Shown: positions 26,256 to 35,469 of the stretch, in pieces
How positions within the stretch are numbered: position 1 is the first letter of the stretch
Layout of the letters: each line of letters begins with the position of its first letter
DNA from: Sphaerisporangium corydalis
GTDB lineage: Bacteria > Actinomycetota > Actinomycetes > Streptosporangiales > Streptosporangiaceae
Direction: 5' to 3'
DNA length: 64,000 bases
Assembly: GCF_025506355.1 (NCBI RefSeq)
Contig: NZ_JANZYP010000059.1
Span: 1-64,000 of the forward strand
Notes under the pieces: generated by a model
The model's database searches: none
What the model saw: only the letters and a program-made list of their open reading frames with translations
What the model was told of the DNA's origin: nothing
Translations under genes and position numbers: made by a program

Positions 26256-27107
26256 TCATGGGGAGGTCGCCGCCGTGGCCGAGGTCGACGCGGGGGCGGC
26301 GCCGGGGCCCTTGGAGGACGGCAGGAGGAACAGCGTCAGCACCGGGACCAGGTAGGCCACCCAGGCGATGGTCTCCAGGATGCTGGGCTGCGGGGTGAAG
26401 TTGAGGATGCCGCTCAGCAGGGTGGTGTACCAGGCGTCCGGCGGCAGGACGCCGGTCAGGTCGAAGGCGGGGGCGGTCAGCACGTCGACGACGCCGGCCT
26501 CGATCAGGTCGTGCACCCCGTACTTGAAGATGCCCGCGGCGACCAGGATGAGCAGCAGGCCGGTCCAGGTGAAGAACTTGCCGAGGTTGATGCGCAGCGC
26601 GCTCGCGTACAGCGCCCAGCCGAGCGCGACCGCCGTGACCAGGCCGAGGCTGATGCCGATCAGCGGGGTGGCGCTGGTGGTGGCGCCCTGGGCGGCGGCG
26701 AAGAACAGCAGCGCGGTCTCCAGGCCCTCGCGCGCGACCGCGAGGAAGGCCATGACCACCACGGCCGTCGCGCCGAGGTTCAGCGCCTCGCTGAGCTTGG
26801 CCCGCAGGTCGCCGGACATCCGCCGGGCCGCCGTCCGCATCCAGAAGATCATGAAGGTGACGAAGACGGTGGCCGCGATGGACGCGATCGCGTCGAAGAA
26901 CTCGTGCTGGCGCGAGTCGAGGTGGGCGGCGGTGAAGGTCAGCAGCGCCCCGAACCCGACGGACAGGGCCACGGCCGCCACGACCCCGGCCCAGACGAGG
27001 GGCAAACGCTCGCGCCGATCACTCTTGACGAGGAACGCGACGAGGATGGACACGACAAGGGTCGCCTCGAGCCCTTCGCGCAGGCCGATGAGATAGCTGG
27101 CGAACAC
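26256..27107 (-). CDS. efeU: FTR1-family iron permease EfeU
   Basis: 283 residues with about seven transmembrane helices. The two REGLE iron-translocation motifs of the FTR1/OFeT family are present: residues 10-14 (GLREGLEA) and 126-130 (AREGLETA). The start is GTG 27107, preceded by GGGAGA. It is the first gene of efeUOB, with a good IdeR/DtxR-type box 18-36 bases upstream, so expression should rise under iron limitation. It moves Fe(III) produced by EfeB/EfeO into the cytosol. Confidence 0.94.
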   Translation of the reverse strand: MFASYLIGLREGLEATLVVSILVAFLVKSDRRERLPLVWAGVVAAVALSVGFGALLTFTAAHLDSRQHEFFDAIASIAATVFVTFMIFWMRTAARRMSGDLRAKLSEALNLGATAVVVMAFLAVAREGLETALLFFAAAQGATTSATPLIGISLGLVTAVALGWALYASALRINLGKFFTWTGLLLILVAAGIFKYGVHDLIEAGVVDVLTAPAFDLTGVLPPDAWYTTLLSGILNFTPQPSILETIAWVAYLVPVLTLFLLPSSKGPGAAPASTSATAATSP

Positions 27108-27124
27108 TGTGGTCTCCCTGCCGC

Positions 27125-27143
27125 TTGCGTTAGCCTTGCCTAA
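27125..27143 (-). promoter_or_regulatory. IdeR/DtxR-type iron box
   Basis: On the minus strand the 19-mer TTAGGCAAGGCTAACGCAA matches 15 of 19 positions of the actinobacterial iron-box consensus TTAGGTTAGGCTAACCTAA. It lies 18 bases ahead of the efeU start. An adjoining palindrome CCTAAATTAGG (27139-27149) may extend the site. Confidence 0.75.
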
Positions 27144-27338
27144 ATTAGGACAGGATTACCTTAGCGTTGGCAAGAGGGCGGCGTCCGACCGGGCGACCAG
27201 GTAGCATTTCGACCTTTCCCCGGATGTGGCCTGCCTGGGACGCCGACGACGTAATACGCTCGGCACAGGAGCAGGCGGGCATATCCATCCTGTTCTCGAT
27301 CGATCCCAGCCCAGCGAGCACCTGGATACGCTGACACC

Positions 27339-29399
27339 ATGACCACCTCCGGCCGGTCCTCCGCGCGTCGTAAACCCCCGCACGTGCTGGCGAACGCCCC
27401 CTTCCGCCGGCTCTGGACGGCGATGGCGGTCTGCAGCCTGGGCGACTGGCTGAACATCATCGCGATCACGGCCTTCGCGGCCCTGCTCACGCAGGACTCG
27501 GGCTACAAGGCGCAGAGCCTCGCCATCGGCGGCGTCTTCGTCGTGAAGATGCTGCCCGCGATCCTGCTCGGGCCGCTCGCCGGCGCGTTCGCCGACCGGT
27601 TCGACCGGCGGCTCACGATGTTCTTCTCCGACCTGCTGCGCTTCGCGTTCGTGCTGTCCATCCCGCTGGTCGGCAGCTACCAGTGGATCATCATCGCGAC
27701 GTTCCTCGTGGAGTGCGTCAACCTCTTCTGGGTGCCGGCCAAGGACGCGACCGTCCCGAACCTGGTCCCCAAGGAGCGGCTGGAGGAGGCCAACCAGCTC
27801 AACCTGCTGGTGACCTACGGCACGGCGCCGGTCGCCGCCGCGCTGTTCGCCGTGCTGTCGGTGATCATCGAGGTGCTGGACAGGGCGGTGCCCACCCTCG
27901 GGTGGGAGCCCGCGCACCTCGCCCTGATCATCAACGCCGCCGCCTACCTCGTCTCCGCGGCCCTGATCTTCACGCTCACCAGCATCCCCAAGGGCAACGC
28001 GGCGGCCGTGTCCACGCCGTCGATGCTCCGGCAGATCGTGGACGGCTGGCGCTTCGTCGGCGCCCACCGCATGGTCCGCGGCCTGGTCATCGGCATGCTC
28101 GGCGCGTTCGCGGCGGGCGGCGCGGTCATCGGCGTCGCCAAGGTGTACGTGGTGGCCCTCGGCGGCGGGGACGCCGCGTACGGCATGGTGTTCGCCGCGG
28201 TCTTCGCCGGCATGGCCCTCGGCATCTTCTTCGGCCCGAGGCTGCTGAGCGAGCTGTCGCGGCGCCGCCTCTTCGGGCTGGCGATCATCACGGCGGGCGT
28301 CGTGCTCGCCGCCACCGCGCTGATCCACAACCTGGTGATCGTGGTCATGCTGGTCGTCGTGCTCGGGGCCTGCGCGGGCATCGCGTGGATCATCGGGTAC
28401 ACACTCATCGGCCTGGAGGTCGAGGACGGGATGCGGGGGCGCACCTTCTCCTTCCTGCAGTCCCTCGCCCGCGTCACCCTCCTTCTGGTGGTCGCGCTCG
28501 CGCCCGCCCTGGCCGGCCTGTTCGGCGAGCACCGCTTCGAGTTCGGGGCCGGGCTGGCGTACCGGTTCGACGGGCCCAACCTGGTCATGCTGATCGGCGC
28601 GCTGGTGGCGGTCGTGGTCGGCATGCTCGCGCTGCGGCAGATGGACGACCGGCGCGAGGTCCCCATCGGGGCCGACCTGGTCGCCGCCCTGCGCGGCGAG
28701 CGGTTCGTCGCCGAGGTCGCCGAGCGCTCACACGGCATGTTCATCGCGTTCGAGGGCGGCGAGGGATCGGGCAAGACCACCCAGTCCCGGCTGGTCGCCA
28801 TCTGGCTGCGCGACCAGGGCTTCGACGTCGTGCAGACCCGCGAGCCCGGTTCGACCAAGGTCGGCATGCGGCTGCGGGCGATCCTGCTGGACTCCGCCCA
28901 CCAAGGGCTGTCCTCACGGGCCGAGACGCTGCTGTACGCGGCCGACCGCGCCGAGCACGTGGAGAAGGTCATCCGTCCCGCGCTGGACCGGGGGGCGATG
29001 GTGACCTGTGACCGTTATGTCGACTCCTCGCTGGCCTACCAGGGGGCCGGGCGGGAGCTCCTGCCGCAGGACGTCGCCAAGGTGAACTCCTGGGCCACGG
29101 GCGGGCTGGTGCCCGACCTCACGGTGCTGATCGACGTGCCGCCGGCGGTGGGGCTGGCCCGGCTGGGCTCGCCGGCCGACCGCATCGAGTCCGAGCCCCT
29201 GGAGTTCCACGAGCGGGTCCGCCGGGAGTTCCGGGCGCTGGCCGCCGCCGACCCCGACCGCTACCTAATCGTGGACGGGCTGCTGACGCAGGAGGAGATC
29301 TCCGGGCTGATCCAGGACCGGATCCGCGAGATCCTCCCCGACCCCGTCCCGCAGGAGACCGAGGCGATCACCGGCACGATGCCCGCCATCCGCGACTGA
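27339..29399 (+). CDS. tmk: Fused MFS transporter and thymidylate kinase
   Basis: 686 residues. Residues about 20-450 are a 12-helix major facilitator (RLWTAMAVCSLGDWLNIIAI; GAFADRFDRRLT loop). Residues 467-675 are a complete dTMP kinase: P-loop FEGGEGSGKTTQSR, the TREPGST motif, the DRYVDSSLAYQGAGRE motif and LIDVPP. The kinase makes dTDP for DNA synthesis and is essential; the transporter's substrate is unknown. The frame is continuous through the junction and no ribosome site precedes the internal ATG at 28737, so this is a true fusion, an arrangement also annotated in other Streptosporangiales. It is followed by holB, as expected for tmk. Confidence 0.9.
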   Translation: MTTSGRSSARRKPPHVLANAPFRRLWTAMAVCSLGDWLNIIAITAFAALLTQDSGYKAQSLAIGGVFVVKMLPAILLGPLAGAFADRFDRRLTMFFSDLLRFAFVLSIPLVGSYQWIIIATFLVECVNLFWVPAKDATVPNLVPKERLEEANQLNLLVTYGTAPVAAALFAVLSVIIEVLDRAVPTLGWEPAHLALIINAAAYLVSAALIFTLTSIPKGNAAAVSTPSMLRQIVDGWRFVGAHRMVRGLVIGMLGAFAAGGAVIGVAKVYVVALGGGDAAYGMVFAAVFAGMALGIFFGPRLLSELSRRRLFGLAIITAGVVLAATALIHNLVIVVMLVVVLGACAGIAWIIGYTLIGLEVEDGMRGRTFSFLQSLARVTLLLVVALAPALAGLFGEHRFEFGAGLAYRFDGPNLVMLIGALVAVVVGMLALRQMDDRREVPIGADLVAALRGERFVAEVAERSHGMFIAFEGGEGSGKTTQSRLVAIWLRDQGFDVVQTREPGSTKVGMRLRAILLDSAHQGLSSRAETLLYAADRAEHVEKVIRPALDRGAMVTCDRYVDSSLAYQGAGRELLPQDVAKVNSWATGGLVPDLTVLIDVPPAVGLARLGSPADRIESEPLEFHERVRREFRALAAADPDRYLIVDGLLTQEEISGLIQDRIREILPDPVPQETEAITGTMPAIRD

Positions 29400-29401
29400 C
29401 C

Positions 29402-29457
29402 GCCGGCGGGTCCGGCCTGGCACGCCTCACCGGCGGGTCCGGCCTGGCGCGCCTCAG
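29402..29457. repeat. 28-bp tandem duplication after the tmk fusion
   Basis: CCGGCGGGTCCGGCCTGGC-CGCCTCA occurs twice head to tail directly after the stop codon, differing at about three positions. Confidence 0.8.
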
Positions 29458-29517
29458 GCCGCCGGGCATGGTCGCGAGGCGGCCTGGGGCGCGGGGTGGT
29501 CGGCTAACCTGGCGTGC

Positions 29518-30699
29518 GTGACAGTCTTCGACGACCTGGTGGGCCAGGAGCAGGCGGCGGCCGTGCTCCAGCGCGCCGCGGCGGCCGGCGCCGAGGCGAT
29601 CGCCGGCGGGCGCGGCACGGGCATGACCCACGCCTGGCTGTTCACCGGCCCCCCGGGATCGGGGCGAACCGAAGCCGCCCAGGCCTTCGCCGCCGCCCTG
29701 CTCTGCCCCGACCAGGGCTGCGGCCACTGCGACATGTGCCATCAGGTGAGCGTCGGCTCCCATCCCGACGTCGAGACGGTACGGCCGCAGGGGTTGTCGT
29801 ACAGCGTCAAGCAGACCCGCGAGCTCGTGCTCAGGGCCTCGGGCGCCCCCACGCTCGGCCGGTGGCGGGTCATGCTGTTCGAGGACGCCGACCGTGCCAC
29901 GGAGGCCGCCGCGAACGCCCTGCTCAAGGCCATCGAAGAGCCGCCGCCGCGCACGGTCTGGCTCCTGTGCGCGCCCTCACCGGACGACATGGTGATCACG
30001 ATCCGGTCGCGGTGCAGGGTCGTCACCCTGCGCACGCCGTCCACCGCCGCCATCGCCCACATGCTGGTCACCCGCGACGACGTGCCGCCCAAGATGGCCG
30101 AGTTCGCCGCCCGGGCCACCCAAGGGCACGTCGGCCGGGCACGCCGGCTGGCGCTGGACGGCGAGGTGCGCCACCGCCGCGAGTCGGTCCTTTCGCTGCC
30201 GCGCTCGCTGACTGGCGTCGGAGAGTGTGTCGACGCGGCCGAACGCCTGGTCAAGACCTCGTCGGAGGACGCGGACGAGGCGACGACCCACCTCAACGAG
30301 GCCGAGACGACCGAGCTGCGCAAGATCTACGGCGAGGGGTCGACGGGCAAAGGACTGAACCGGGGGCTGGTCAGGGGCGGTGCGGGGGCGATGAAGGACC
30401 TGGAGGACAAGCAGAAGTCGCGCGCGACCCGCATCAAGCGCGACTCGCTCGACCAGGCGCTGCTCGACCTGGTCGCCTTCTACCGTGACGTGCTCGCGGT
30501 GCAGTTCGGGGCCGAGGTCGAGCTGTCCACCGAGGACCGGCGGGCCGACCTCGCGGCGCTGGCCCGGTCGAGCTCCCCGGAGGACACGTTGCGGCGGGTC
30601 GACGCGATCATGCTCTGCCGCGAGCGGCTGGCCGCCAATGTGAACCCGCAGATCGCCGTCGAGGCCATGACCGTCTCCCTCTGGCGCCCCCGCCTCTGA
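29518..30699 (+). CDS. holB: DNA polymerase III subunit delta'
   Basis: 393 residues, AAA+ clamp-loader subunit. N-terminal FTGPPGSGRTEAA is the P-loop with Arg in place of the catalytic Lys, consistent with delta' not hydrolysing ATP. The zinc module is CPDQGCGHCDMC. The SRC sensor appears as IRSRCRVVTL. GTG 29518 directly follows TAACCT at about -10 spacing with no ribosome site, suggesting leaderless translation (inference). It stands next to the dTMP kinase gene and ahead of a PSP1 protein, matching the tmk-holB-ricT order known in Bacillus. Confidence 0.93.
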   Translation: MTVFDDLVGQEQAAAVLQRAAAAGAEAIAGGRGTGMTHAWLFTGPPGSGRTEAAQAFAAALLCPDQGCGHCDMCHQVSVGSHPDVETVRPQGLSYSVKQTRELVLRASGAPTLGRWRVMLFEDADRATEAAANALLKAIEEPPPRTVWLLCAPSPDDMVITIRSRCRVVTLRTPSTAAIAHMLVTRDDVPPKMAEFAARATQGHVGRARRLALDGEVRHRRESVLSLPRSLTGVGECVDAAERLVKTSSEDADEATTHLNEAETTELRKIYGEGSTGKGLNRGLVRGGAGAMKDLEDKQKSRATRIKRDSLDQALLDLVAFYRDVLAVQFGAEVELSTEDRRADLAALARSSSPEDTLRRVDAIMLCRERLAANVNPQIAVEAMTVSLWRPRL

Positions 30700-30707
30700 C
30701 CCACCGC

Positions 30708-31250
30708 TCACCGCGCGTCTTCACCGGAGCCGGAGCCGGAGCCGGAGCCGGAGTCGGAGTCGGAGGTGGTGTCGGAGCCGATAACGGTGCCGGTGTCGGT
30801 AACGGTGCCGGTGTCGGCTTCGGCGAGGCGTTCCATGATCTCGCCCGCCATGTGCAGGATCCGCCGCTCCGCCGGTGACAGGTGCCGTTCCATCGCCCGG
30901 GCGAGCCACTCGTCGCGGCTCGCCATGTCCTGGACCAGGACGTCCCGTCCCTGCGGCGTGATGGTGATCAGGGACTGGCGGCCGTCGTGCGGGTCGCGGT
31001 CGCGGGAGACCATGCCCTCCCGCTGCAGCTCCGCGAGCACGCGGGTCATCGACTGCGCCTGCACGCGCTCCAGCTCGGCGATCGCCTTGGGCGTCATCCC
31101 GCCCCGGCGGTAGAGGTGGCCGAGCACGCTGAGCTTCGCGCCGCTCAGGCCGCCTTCCGGGCGCTCGGTGCGCAGGCGCCTCGCCAGCCGCATCGTGCCG
31201 CGGCGGACGGCGGACGTCTCCGCCCGCGCGTCCCGCTCTTCCATGTGCAT
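30708..31250 (-). CDS. MarR family transcriptional regulator with Ser-Gly tail
   Basis: 180 residues; ATG 31250 or 31244. The winged helix spans about 35-125 (LSVLGHLYRRGGMTPKAIAE; RDPHDGRQSLITITPQG wing). The last 35 residues (TGTV repeated, then SGSGSGSGSGE) are low complexity, encoded by a run of CCGGAG hexamers that may vary in length between strains. It diverges from a FUSC transporter with only 60 bp between starts, so it probably regulates itself and that transporter in response to an aromatic compound (inference from the family). The gene pair interrupts the expected holB-PSP1 neighbourhood. Confidence 0.88.
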   Translation of the reverse strand: MHMEERDARAETSAVRRGTMRLARRLRTERPEGGLSGAKLSVLGHLYRRGGMTPKAIAELERVQAQSMTRVLAELQREGMVSRDRDPHDGRQSLITITPQGRDVLVQDMASRDEWLARAMERHLSPAERRILHMAGEIMERLAEADTGTVTDTGTVIGSDTTSDSDSGSGSGSGSGEDAR

Positions 31251-31310
31251 ATAGTACGCCTTATCTTACTATCTACTCGTCCGATGCCCATGACTCATAC
31301 GTAGGTGCTG

Positions 31311-32813
31311 ATGACATCATCGGGATCCCTCCGCCTCCCCCTTCCCGACCGGACCGCCGTACGCGCCGGGCTCCGCTCGTTCGTCGCCGCCCTCGGGACG
31401 TTCGTCACGCTCGCGCTCCTCGTCCACCTCGCCCACGGATCGTCCGGCGCCATCGTCGTCGGCGTCATGGTCGCCCTCTCCGTCGACCGGGTGGGCAAGG
31501 GGCAGCGGCACCTCGCCCTGCTGGCCCGCCTGCCGGTCGTGACCGCGTGCGTGGCCGGGGTGGGCGCGGTCATGCACTGGCAACCGCTGCTCGGGAGCGC
31601 CCTTTTCGTGGCACTGGTCTTCCTCTCGATCCACCTCCGGCGGTACGGCCCGAGAGCGGCGGGGATCGGCCGGTTGATGACGCTGCCCCTGCTCGCGATG
31701 TTCATGTCGCCGGTCCCGGTCGGCTCCGGCCCGCTCGGCGCCATCGTCTGGGCGATCGCCGCCGGCGTGGTGGCCGTCCTGTGGAGCCTGGCGGCGTCCT
31801 TCATGATCGCGCGGTACGACCCGCCGCCGCCCGTGGCGGAACCCGGGGAATCCGGCACGCGGGGCGAGGTCCACACCCGGCTGGCCGCGCAGGCCGGTCT
31901 GGCGCTGGCCCTCGCCTTCGTCGCCGGCCGCCTGCTCTTCCCCGACCACTGGACCTGGACGGTGATCACCACGCTGGTGCTCACCGTCGGCGCCCGCTCG
32001 CGGGGGCACGTGCTGCACAAGGGCGTCCAGCGGTTCGCGGGCGCTCTGGCTGGCGCCCTCACGGCCACGCTGATCGCGGGCCCGATCGACGGCCACCCCG
32101 TGGTCTCGGTGATCGTGATCTTCGCCTATCTGCTGGTGGGGCTGATCCTCCGCCAGGTCGACTACGCGTACTGGTCCTTCTGCATGACCAGCGTGCTGGC
32201 CGTACTGTACGGCCTCTCCGGCCAGGCCGGCCCCGGGTTCCTCGGCGAGCGGATCGTGGAGATCGTGCTCGGCACGGTGTGCGCCATCCTGCCGGCCTTC
32301 GTGCTCCTGCCGATCCGCACCGAGGCCGTCGTACGCAAGAACCTCTCCCGCACCCTGGAGGCCCTCGGGGACCTGCTGAAGGGACCGGACGAGGACCGGC
32401 GGCGCGAGTTCGACCGTCGCGCCGAGGCGCTCCACGTCGCCGCCGAACCCCTGCTGGCACTCCGGCGGATCACCGGCATGGCCGACACCGTCCTGCGCCG
32501 CCCCCCGCGCGTCCCTGGCCTGGCGGAATGCGCGCGGAGCCTGATGTCGTGCGCGGAACCGCTCGCGGCGCTGACCGTCCCCGCCGACGACCCCGCCTCC
32601 GAGGACCACGGGCGCGCCCGCCAGACCGCCTCCGTGCACGGAGCCCTTCGCCGGAACATCGGGACGATCCGCCTGACCCTGGGCCGCCGTCCCGCGCCCG
32701 AATGGGTGCCCGTCGAGATCCCGCCGCTTTCCGACCCGCGCACACGCGCGCTGGCGGACATCGACGCGGCCCTGCGTTCCGTCCACGCGGGCGTCGCGAG
32801 CCACGCCGGGTAG
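31311..32813 (+). CDS. FUSC family membrane transporter (aromatic-acid exporter-like)
   Basis: 500 residues from ATG 31311 (TAGGTG upstream; a GTG at 31305 is less likely). Two blocks of about five or six membrane helices (25-170 and 190-345) flank a short soluble loop. The second block has the FUSC signature region (LVLTVGARSRGHVLHKGVQR) typical of fusaric-acid/aromatic-acid resistance proteins. A cytosolic helical tail runs from 350 to 500. Likely a proton-driven exporter of aromatic acids or drugs; the actual substrate is unknown. Divergent from the MarR gene, its probable regulator. Confidence 0.87.
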   Translation: MTSSGSLRLPLPDRTAVRAGLRSFVAALGTFVTLALLVHLAHGSSGAIVVGVMVALSVDRVGKGQRHLALLARLPVVTACVAGVGAVMHWQPLLGSALFVALVFLSIHLRRYGPRAAGIGRLMTLPLLAMFMSPVPVGSGPLGAIVWAIAAGVVAVLWSLAASFMIARYDPPPPVAEPGESGTRGEVHTRLAAQAGLALALAFVAGRLLFPDHWTWTVITTLVLTVGARSRGHVLHKGVQRFAGALAGALTATLIAGPIDGHPVVSVIVIFAYLLVGLILRQVDYAYWSFCMTSVLAVLYGLSGQAGPGFLGERIVEIVLGTVCAILPAFVLLPIRTEAVVRKNLSRTLEALGDLLKGPDEDRRREFDRRAEALHVAAEPLLALRRITGMADTVLRRPPRVPGLAECARSLMSCAEPLAALTVPADDPASEDHGRARQTASVHGALRRNIGTIRLTLGRRPAPEWVPVEIPPLSDPRTRALADIDAALRSVHAGVASHAG

Positions 32814-32927
32814 GTGTTGCGCCCGCGAACCCGCGTGCGCGTAATGTGGGCCCGAAGCGCGTGCCCGCGGAGCGTAAAGAACCGAGGGCGGGCGCGAGCC
32901 GTACCGGTGAGAAAGCGGAGGCCTTCC

Positions 32928-33770
32928 ATGGGAATGATCATGGCCGTGAGCTTTGCTCGCTACGGGAGGCTCTATTATCTCGACCCCGGCGGCCACACCC
33001 CCAAGGTCGGTGACAAGGTCCTGGTGCCGACCGACGCCGGGCCCGAGGTGGCCGAATGCGTGTGGGCGCCGCAGTGGGTCAGCGAGGACATCGACGGCCT
33101 GCCCGTCTGCGAGGGCGTCGCGGACGAGGAGCAACTGGGACGTGACGAGGGCAACCGCCGCCGCCGCGCCGAGGCCCGCAGCGTGTCCAAGCGCCTGATC
33201 AAGCGGCACGAGCTGCCCATGAAGATCGTCGGCATCGACTACCTCGACGCCGACAACGTCTACACCGTCTACTTCTCCGCCCCCCACCGCGTCGACTTCC
33301 GCGCGCTGGTCCGTGACCTCGCGCGCAACCTGCGGGCCCGGGTGGAGCTGCGGCAGATCGGGCCGCGTGACGAGGCGCGGCTGCAGGGCGGCATCGGCCC
33401 CTGCGGGCGCGACCTGTGCTGCGCGACGTTTCTCAAGGACTTCGAACCGGTGTCGGTCCGCATGGCCAAGGACCAGGACCTGCCGGTCAACCCGCTGCGC
33501 ATCGCCGGCGCCTGCGGGCGGCTGATGTGCTGCCTGAAGTACGAGCACCCGCTCTACCAGGAGTTCCGCGCGACGGCGCCGCGCGTCGGGCTCGCGGTGG
33601 ACACGCCCGAGGGGCCGGGCACCGTCGTCGGGCACAACGTGCCGTCCGATTCGGTCGTCGTGCGGCTGAACGACGGAGGACGCAGGTGCGCGTGCTCGAA
33701 GGCGAGCGTGTGCGCGCCGCGCAAGCAGCACGACGCGCACTACGGTGAGCAGGAGCCGTCCGAGGAGTGA
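32928..33770 (+). CDS. PSP1-domain protein (RicT/YaaT-like)
   Basis: 280 residues from ATG 32928, with GCGGAGG six bases upstream. The PSP1 domain covers about 70-200 and has the family's cysteine cluster: GIGPCGRDLCCATFL, then GACGRLMCCLKYEH, with two more cysteines near the end (CACSKASVC). In Bacillus, RicT binds Fe-S clusters through such cysteines and acts with RNase Y; here the biochemical role is inferred from family. The gene usually follows holB; here a MarR/FUSC pair lies between them. Confidence 0.88.
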   Translation: MGMIMAVSFARYGRLYYLDPGGHTPKVGDKVLVPTDAGPEVAECVWAPQWVSEDIDGLPVCEGVADEEQLGRDEGNRRRRAEARSVSKRLIKRHELPMKIVGIDYLDADNVYTVYFSAPHRVDFRALVRDLARNLRARVELRQIGPRDEARLQGGIGPCGRDLCCATFLKDFEPVSVRMAKDQDLPVNPLRIAGACGRLMCCLKYEHPLYQEFRATAPRVGLAVDTPEGPGTVVGHNVPSDSVVVRLNDGGRRCACSKASVCAPRKQHDAHYGEQEPSEE

Positions 33771-33855
33771 GACACCAGATGGGCGGGGTACAACCTAAGC
33801 GCCGCCTGGTTGATCAACCGGCCGGTGGTCTACACGGGGGACAGGTGGTCGGCGC

Positions 33856-35433
33856 ATGATGCGCTCCCAAGGCGCCGGCCGCACGGCTGCCGCTCTCATC
33901 GCGGTGATGCTGGCCGCCTCGGCGTGCTCGGCGAAGGGGGACGCGGACCCGGCGGACGGGGCGCCGCCCGCGACGCCCGCCGCCACCGGGTCCGGCGGCG
34001 CGGCCACCCAGGCGCCCTCCGCCGCGCTGGCGCCCTTCTACACGCAGAAGATCTCCTGGTCGCCCTGCAAGGACGGCTTCGAGTGCGGCCAGCTGAACGT
34101 CCCCCTCGACTACGCCGATCCCGGCGGCGACCGGATCCAGATCAGCGTGATCAGGCTCCCGGCCACGGGCGGCAAGCGCGTGGGATCGGTGCTGCTCAAC
34201 CCCGGCGGACCCGGCGGCTCCGGCATCGAGTACGCGCGGGCCGCCAAGACGGTGCTGAGCCCCGCCGTCCTGTCCCGGTTCGACACCGTGGGCTTCGACC
34301 CGCGCGGCGTCGGCGAGTCGGCGCCCGTGCGGTGCCTCACCGGTCCAGAACTGGACACCTTCATCGGCCTGGACGGAACGCCTGACGACTCCTCGGAGGT
34401 CGCCGCGCTGGCCAAGGGCGCCAAGGAGTTCGCGGAGGGGTGCGAGGCCAAGTCCGCCAAGCTCCTCCCGCACGTCGGCACGGCCGACGCCGCGCGCGAC
34501 ATGGACGTGCTGCGCGCGGCGCTCGGCGACCAGGGGCTGACCTACCTCGGCAAGTCCTACGGCACCTACCTGGGCGCCGTGTACGCGGAGCTGTTCCCGA
34601 GGAAGATCCGTGCCCTGGTGCTGGACGGCGCCATCGACCCCGCCCTGTCGCCGGTGCCCGACATCAACGCCGCCCAGGGGCGCGGCTTCGAGGTGGCGTT
34701 CCGCTCCTTCCTGGCCGACTGCTTCAAGGAGGCCTCGTGCCCGTTCCCGGTCAGGAACACCGACATGGCGCTGTCGCAGCTCGCCAACCTGCTGAAGGCC
34801 ACCGACCAGCACCCGCTGCGCAACGCCACCGGTGACGGCCGGAAGATCGACGAGTCGTGGACGACGCTCGGCGTCGTCACGGCGCTGTACGACAAGCGTT
34901 CATGGCCCGTGCTGCGCGCCGCGCTCGGCCAGGCGTTCCGGGGCGACGGCACCACGCTGCTGAAGCTCGCCGACATCCTCGTCGACCGCCACCAGGACGG
35001 CTCGTACTCCAACCAGACCGAGGCCAACATGGCCGTCAACTGCCTCGACCACCCCTACCCCCACAAGATCGCCGCGTACGAGCAGGCGGCGAAGGCGGCG
35101 CAGAAGGAGTCCCCGCACTTCGGGGCGTACGTGATGTGGGGGTCGCTGCCCTGCGACTACTGGCCGGTCAAGCCGACGGGCGGCGACAAGCCCCTGAAGG
35201 CCGCCGGCTCCCCGCCGATCCTGGTCGTCGGCACCCAGCGCGACCCCGCCACCCCGTACGAGTGGGCCAAGGCCCTGGCCTCGCAACTGTCCGCCGGAGT
35301 ACTGCTCAGCTACGACGGCGACGGCCACACCGCCTACCGCACCGGTTCCACCTGCGTGGACGAGGCCGTCGACCGCTATCTGATCTCTCTGAGACCCCCC
35401 GCGAACGACACCCTCTGCCCGAAGGTCACCTGA
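33856..35433 (+). CDS. Secreted alpha/beta-hydrolase, TAP-like tripeptidyl aminopeptidase
   Basis: 525 residues with a lipoprotein-type signal (LIAVMLAASAC lipobox), so probably tethered outside the membrane. The catalytic triad is visible: S234 in LGKSYGTYLG, Asp in VGTQRDPATPY and His in DGDGHTAYRTG. The oxyanion loop is LLNPGGPGGSG. The C-terminal TAP-like domain is complete with paired cysteines. Relatives cleave tripeptides from protein N-termini or act on esters; the substrate here is unknown. Two adjacent ATGs (33856, 33859) are equivalent. Upstream 33771-33855 has no clear promoter. Confidence 0.9.
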   Translation: MMRSQGAGRTAAALIAVMLAASACSAKGDADPADGAPPATPAATGSGGAATQAPSAALAPFYTQKISWSPCKDGFECGQLNVPLDYADPGGDRIQISVIRLPATGGKRVGSVLLNPGGPGGSGIEYARAAKTVLSPAVLSRFDTVGFDPRGVGESAPVRCLTGPELDTFIGLDGTPDDSSEVAALAKGAKEFAEGCEAKSAKLLPHVGTADAARDMDVLRAALGDQGLTYLGKSYGTYLGAVYAELFPRKIRALVLDGAIDPALSPVPDINAAQGRGFEVAFRSFLADCFKEASCPFPVRNTDMALSQLANLLKATDQHPLRNATGDGRKIDESWTTLGVVTALYDKRSWPVLRAALGQAFRGDGTTLLKLADILVDRHQDGSYSNQTEANMAVNCLDHPYPHKIAAYEQAAKAAQKESPHFGAYVMWGSLPCDYWPVKPTGGDKPLKAAGSPPILVVGTQRDPATPYEWAKALASQLSAGVLLSYDGDGHTAYRTGSTCVDEAVDRYLISLRPPANDTLCPKVT

Positions 35434-35469
35434 CCCCCCTGGTGACCTTTGTCGTCCGATGGGAACGGG

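Noticed and set aside
30721-30760. CCGGAG hexamer run as a regulatory microsatellite
   Set aside because: It is coding (Ser-Gly tail of the MarR protein); possible length variation is noted in that entry, but nothing shows a regulatory role.
31317-33740. 807-codon antisense frame over FUSC and PSP1
   Set aside because: Spans two well-supported plus-strand genes and has no family features.
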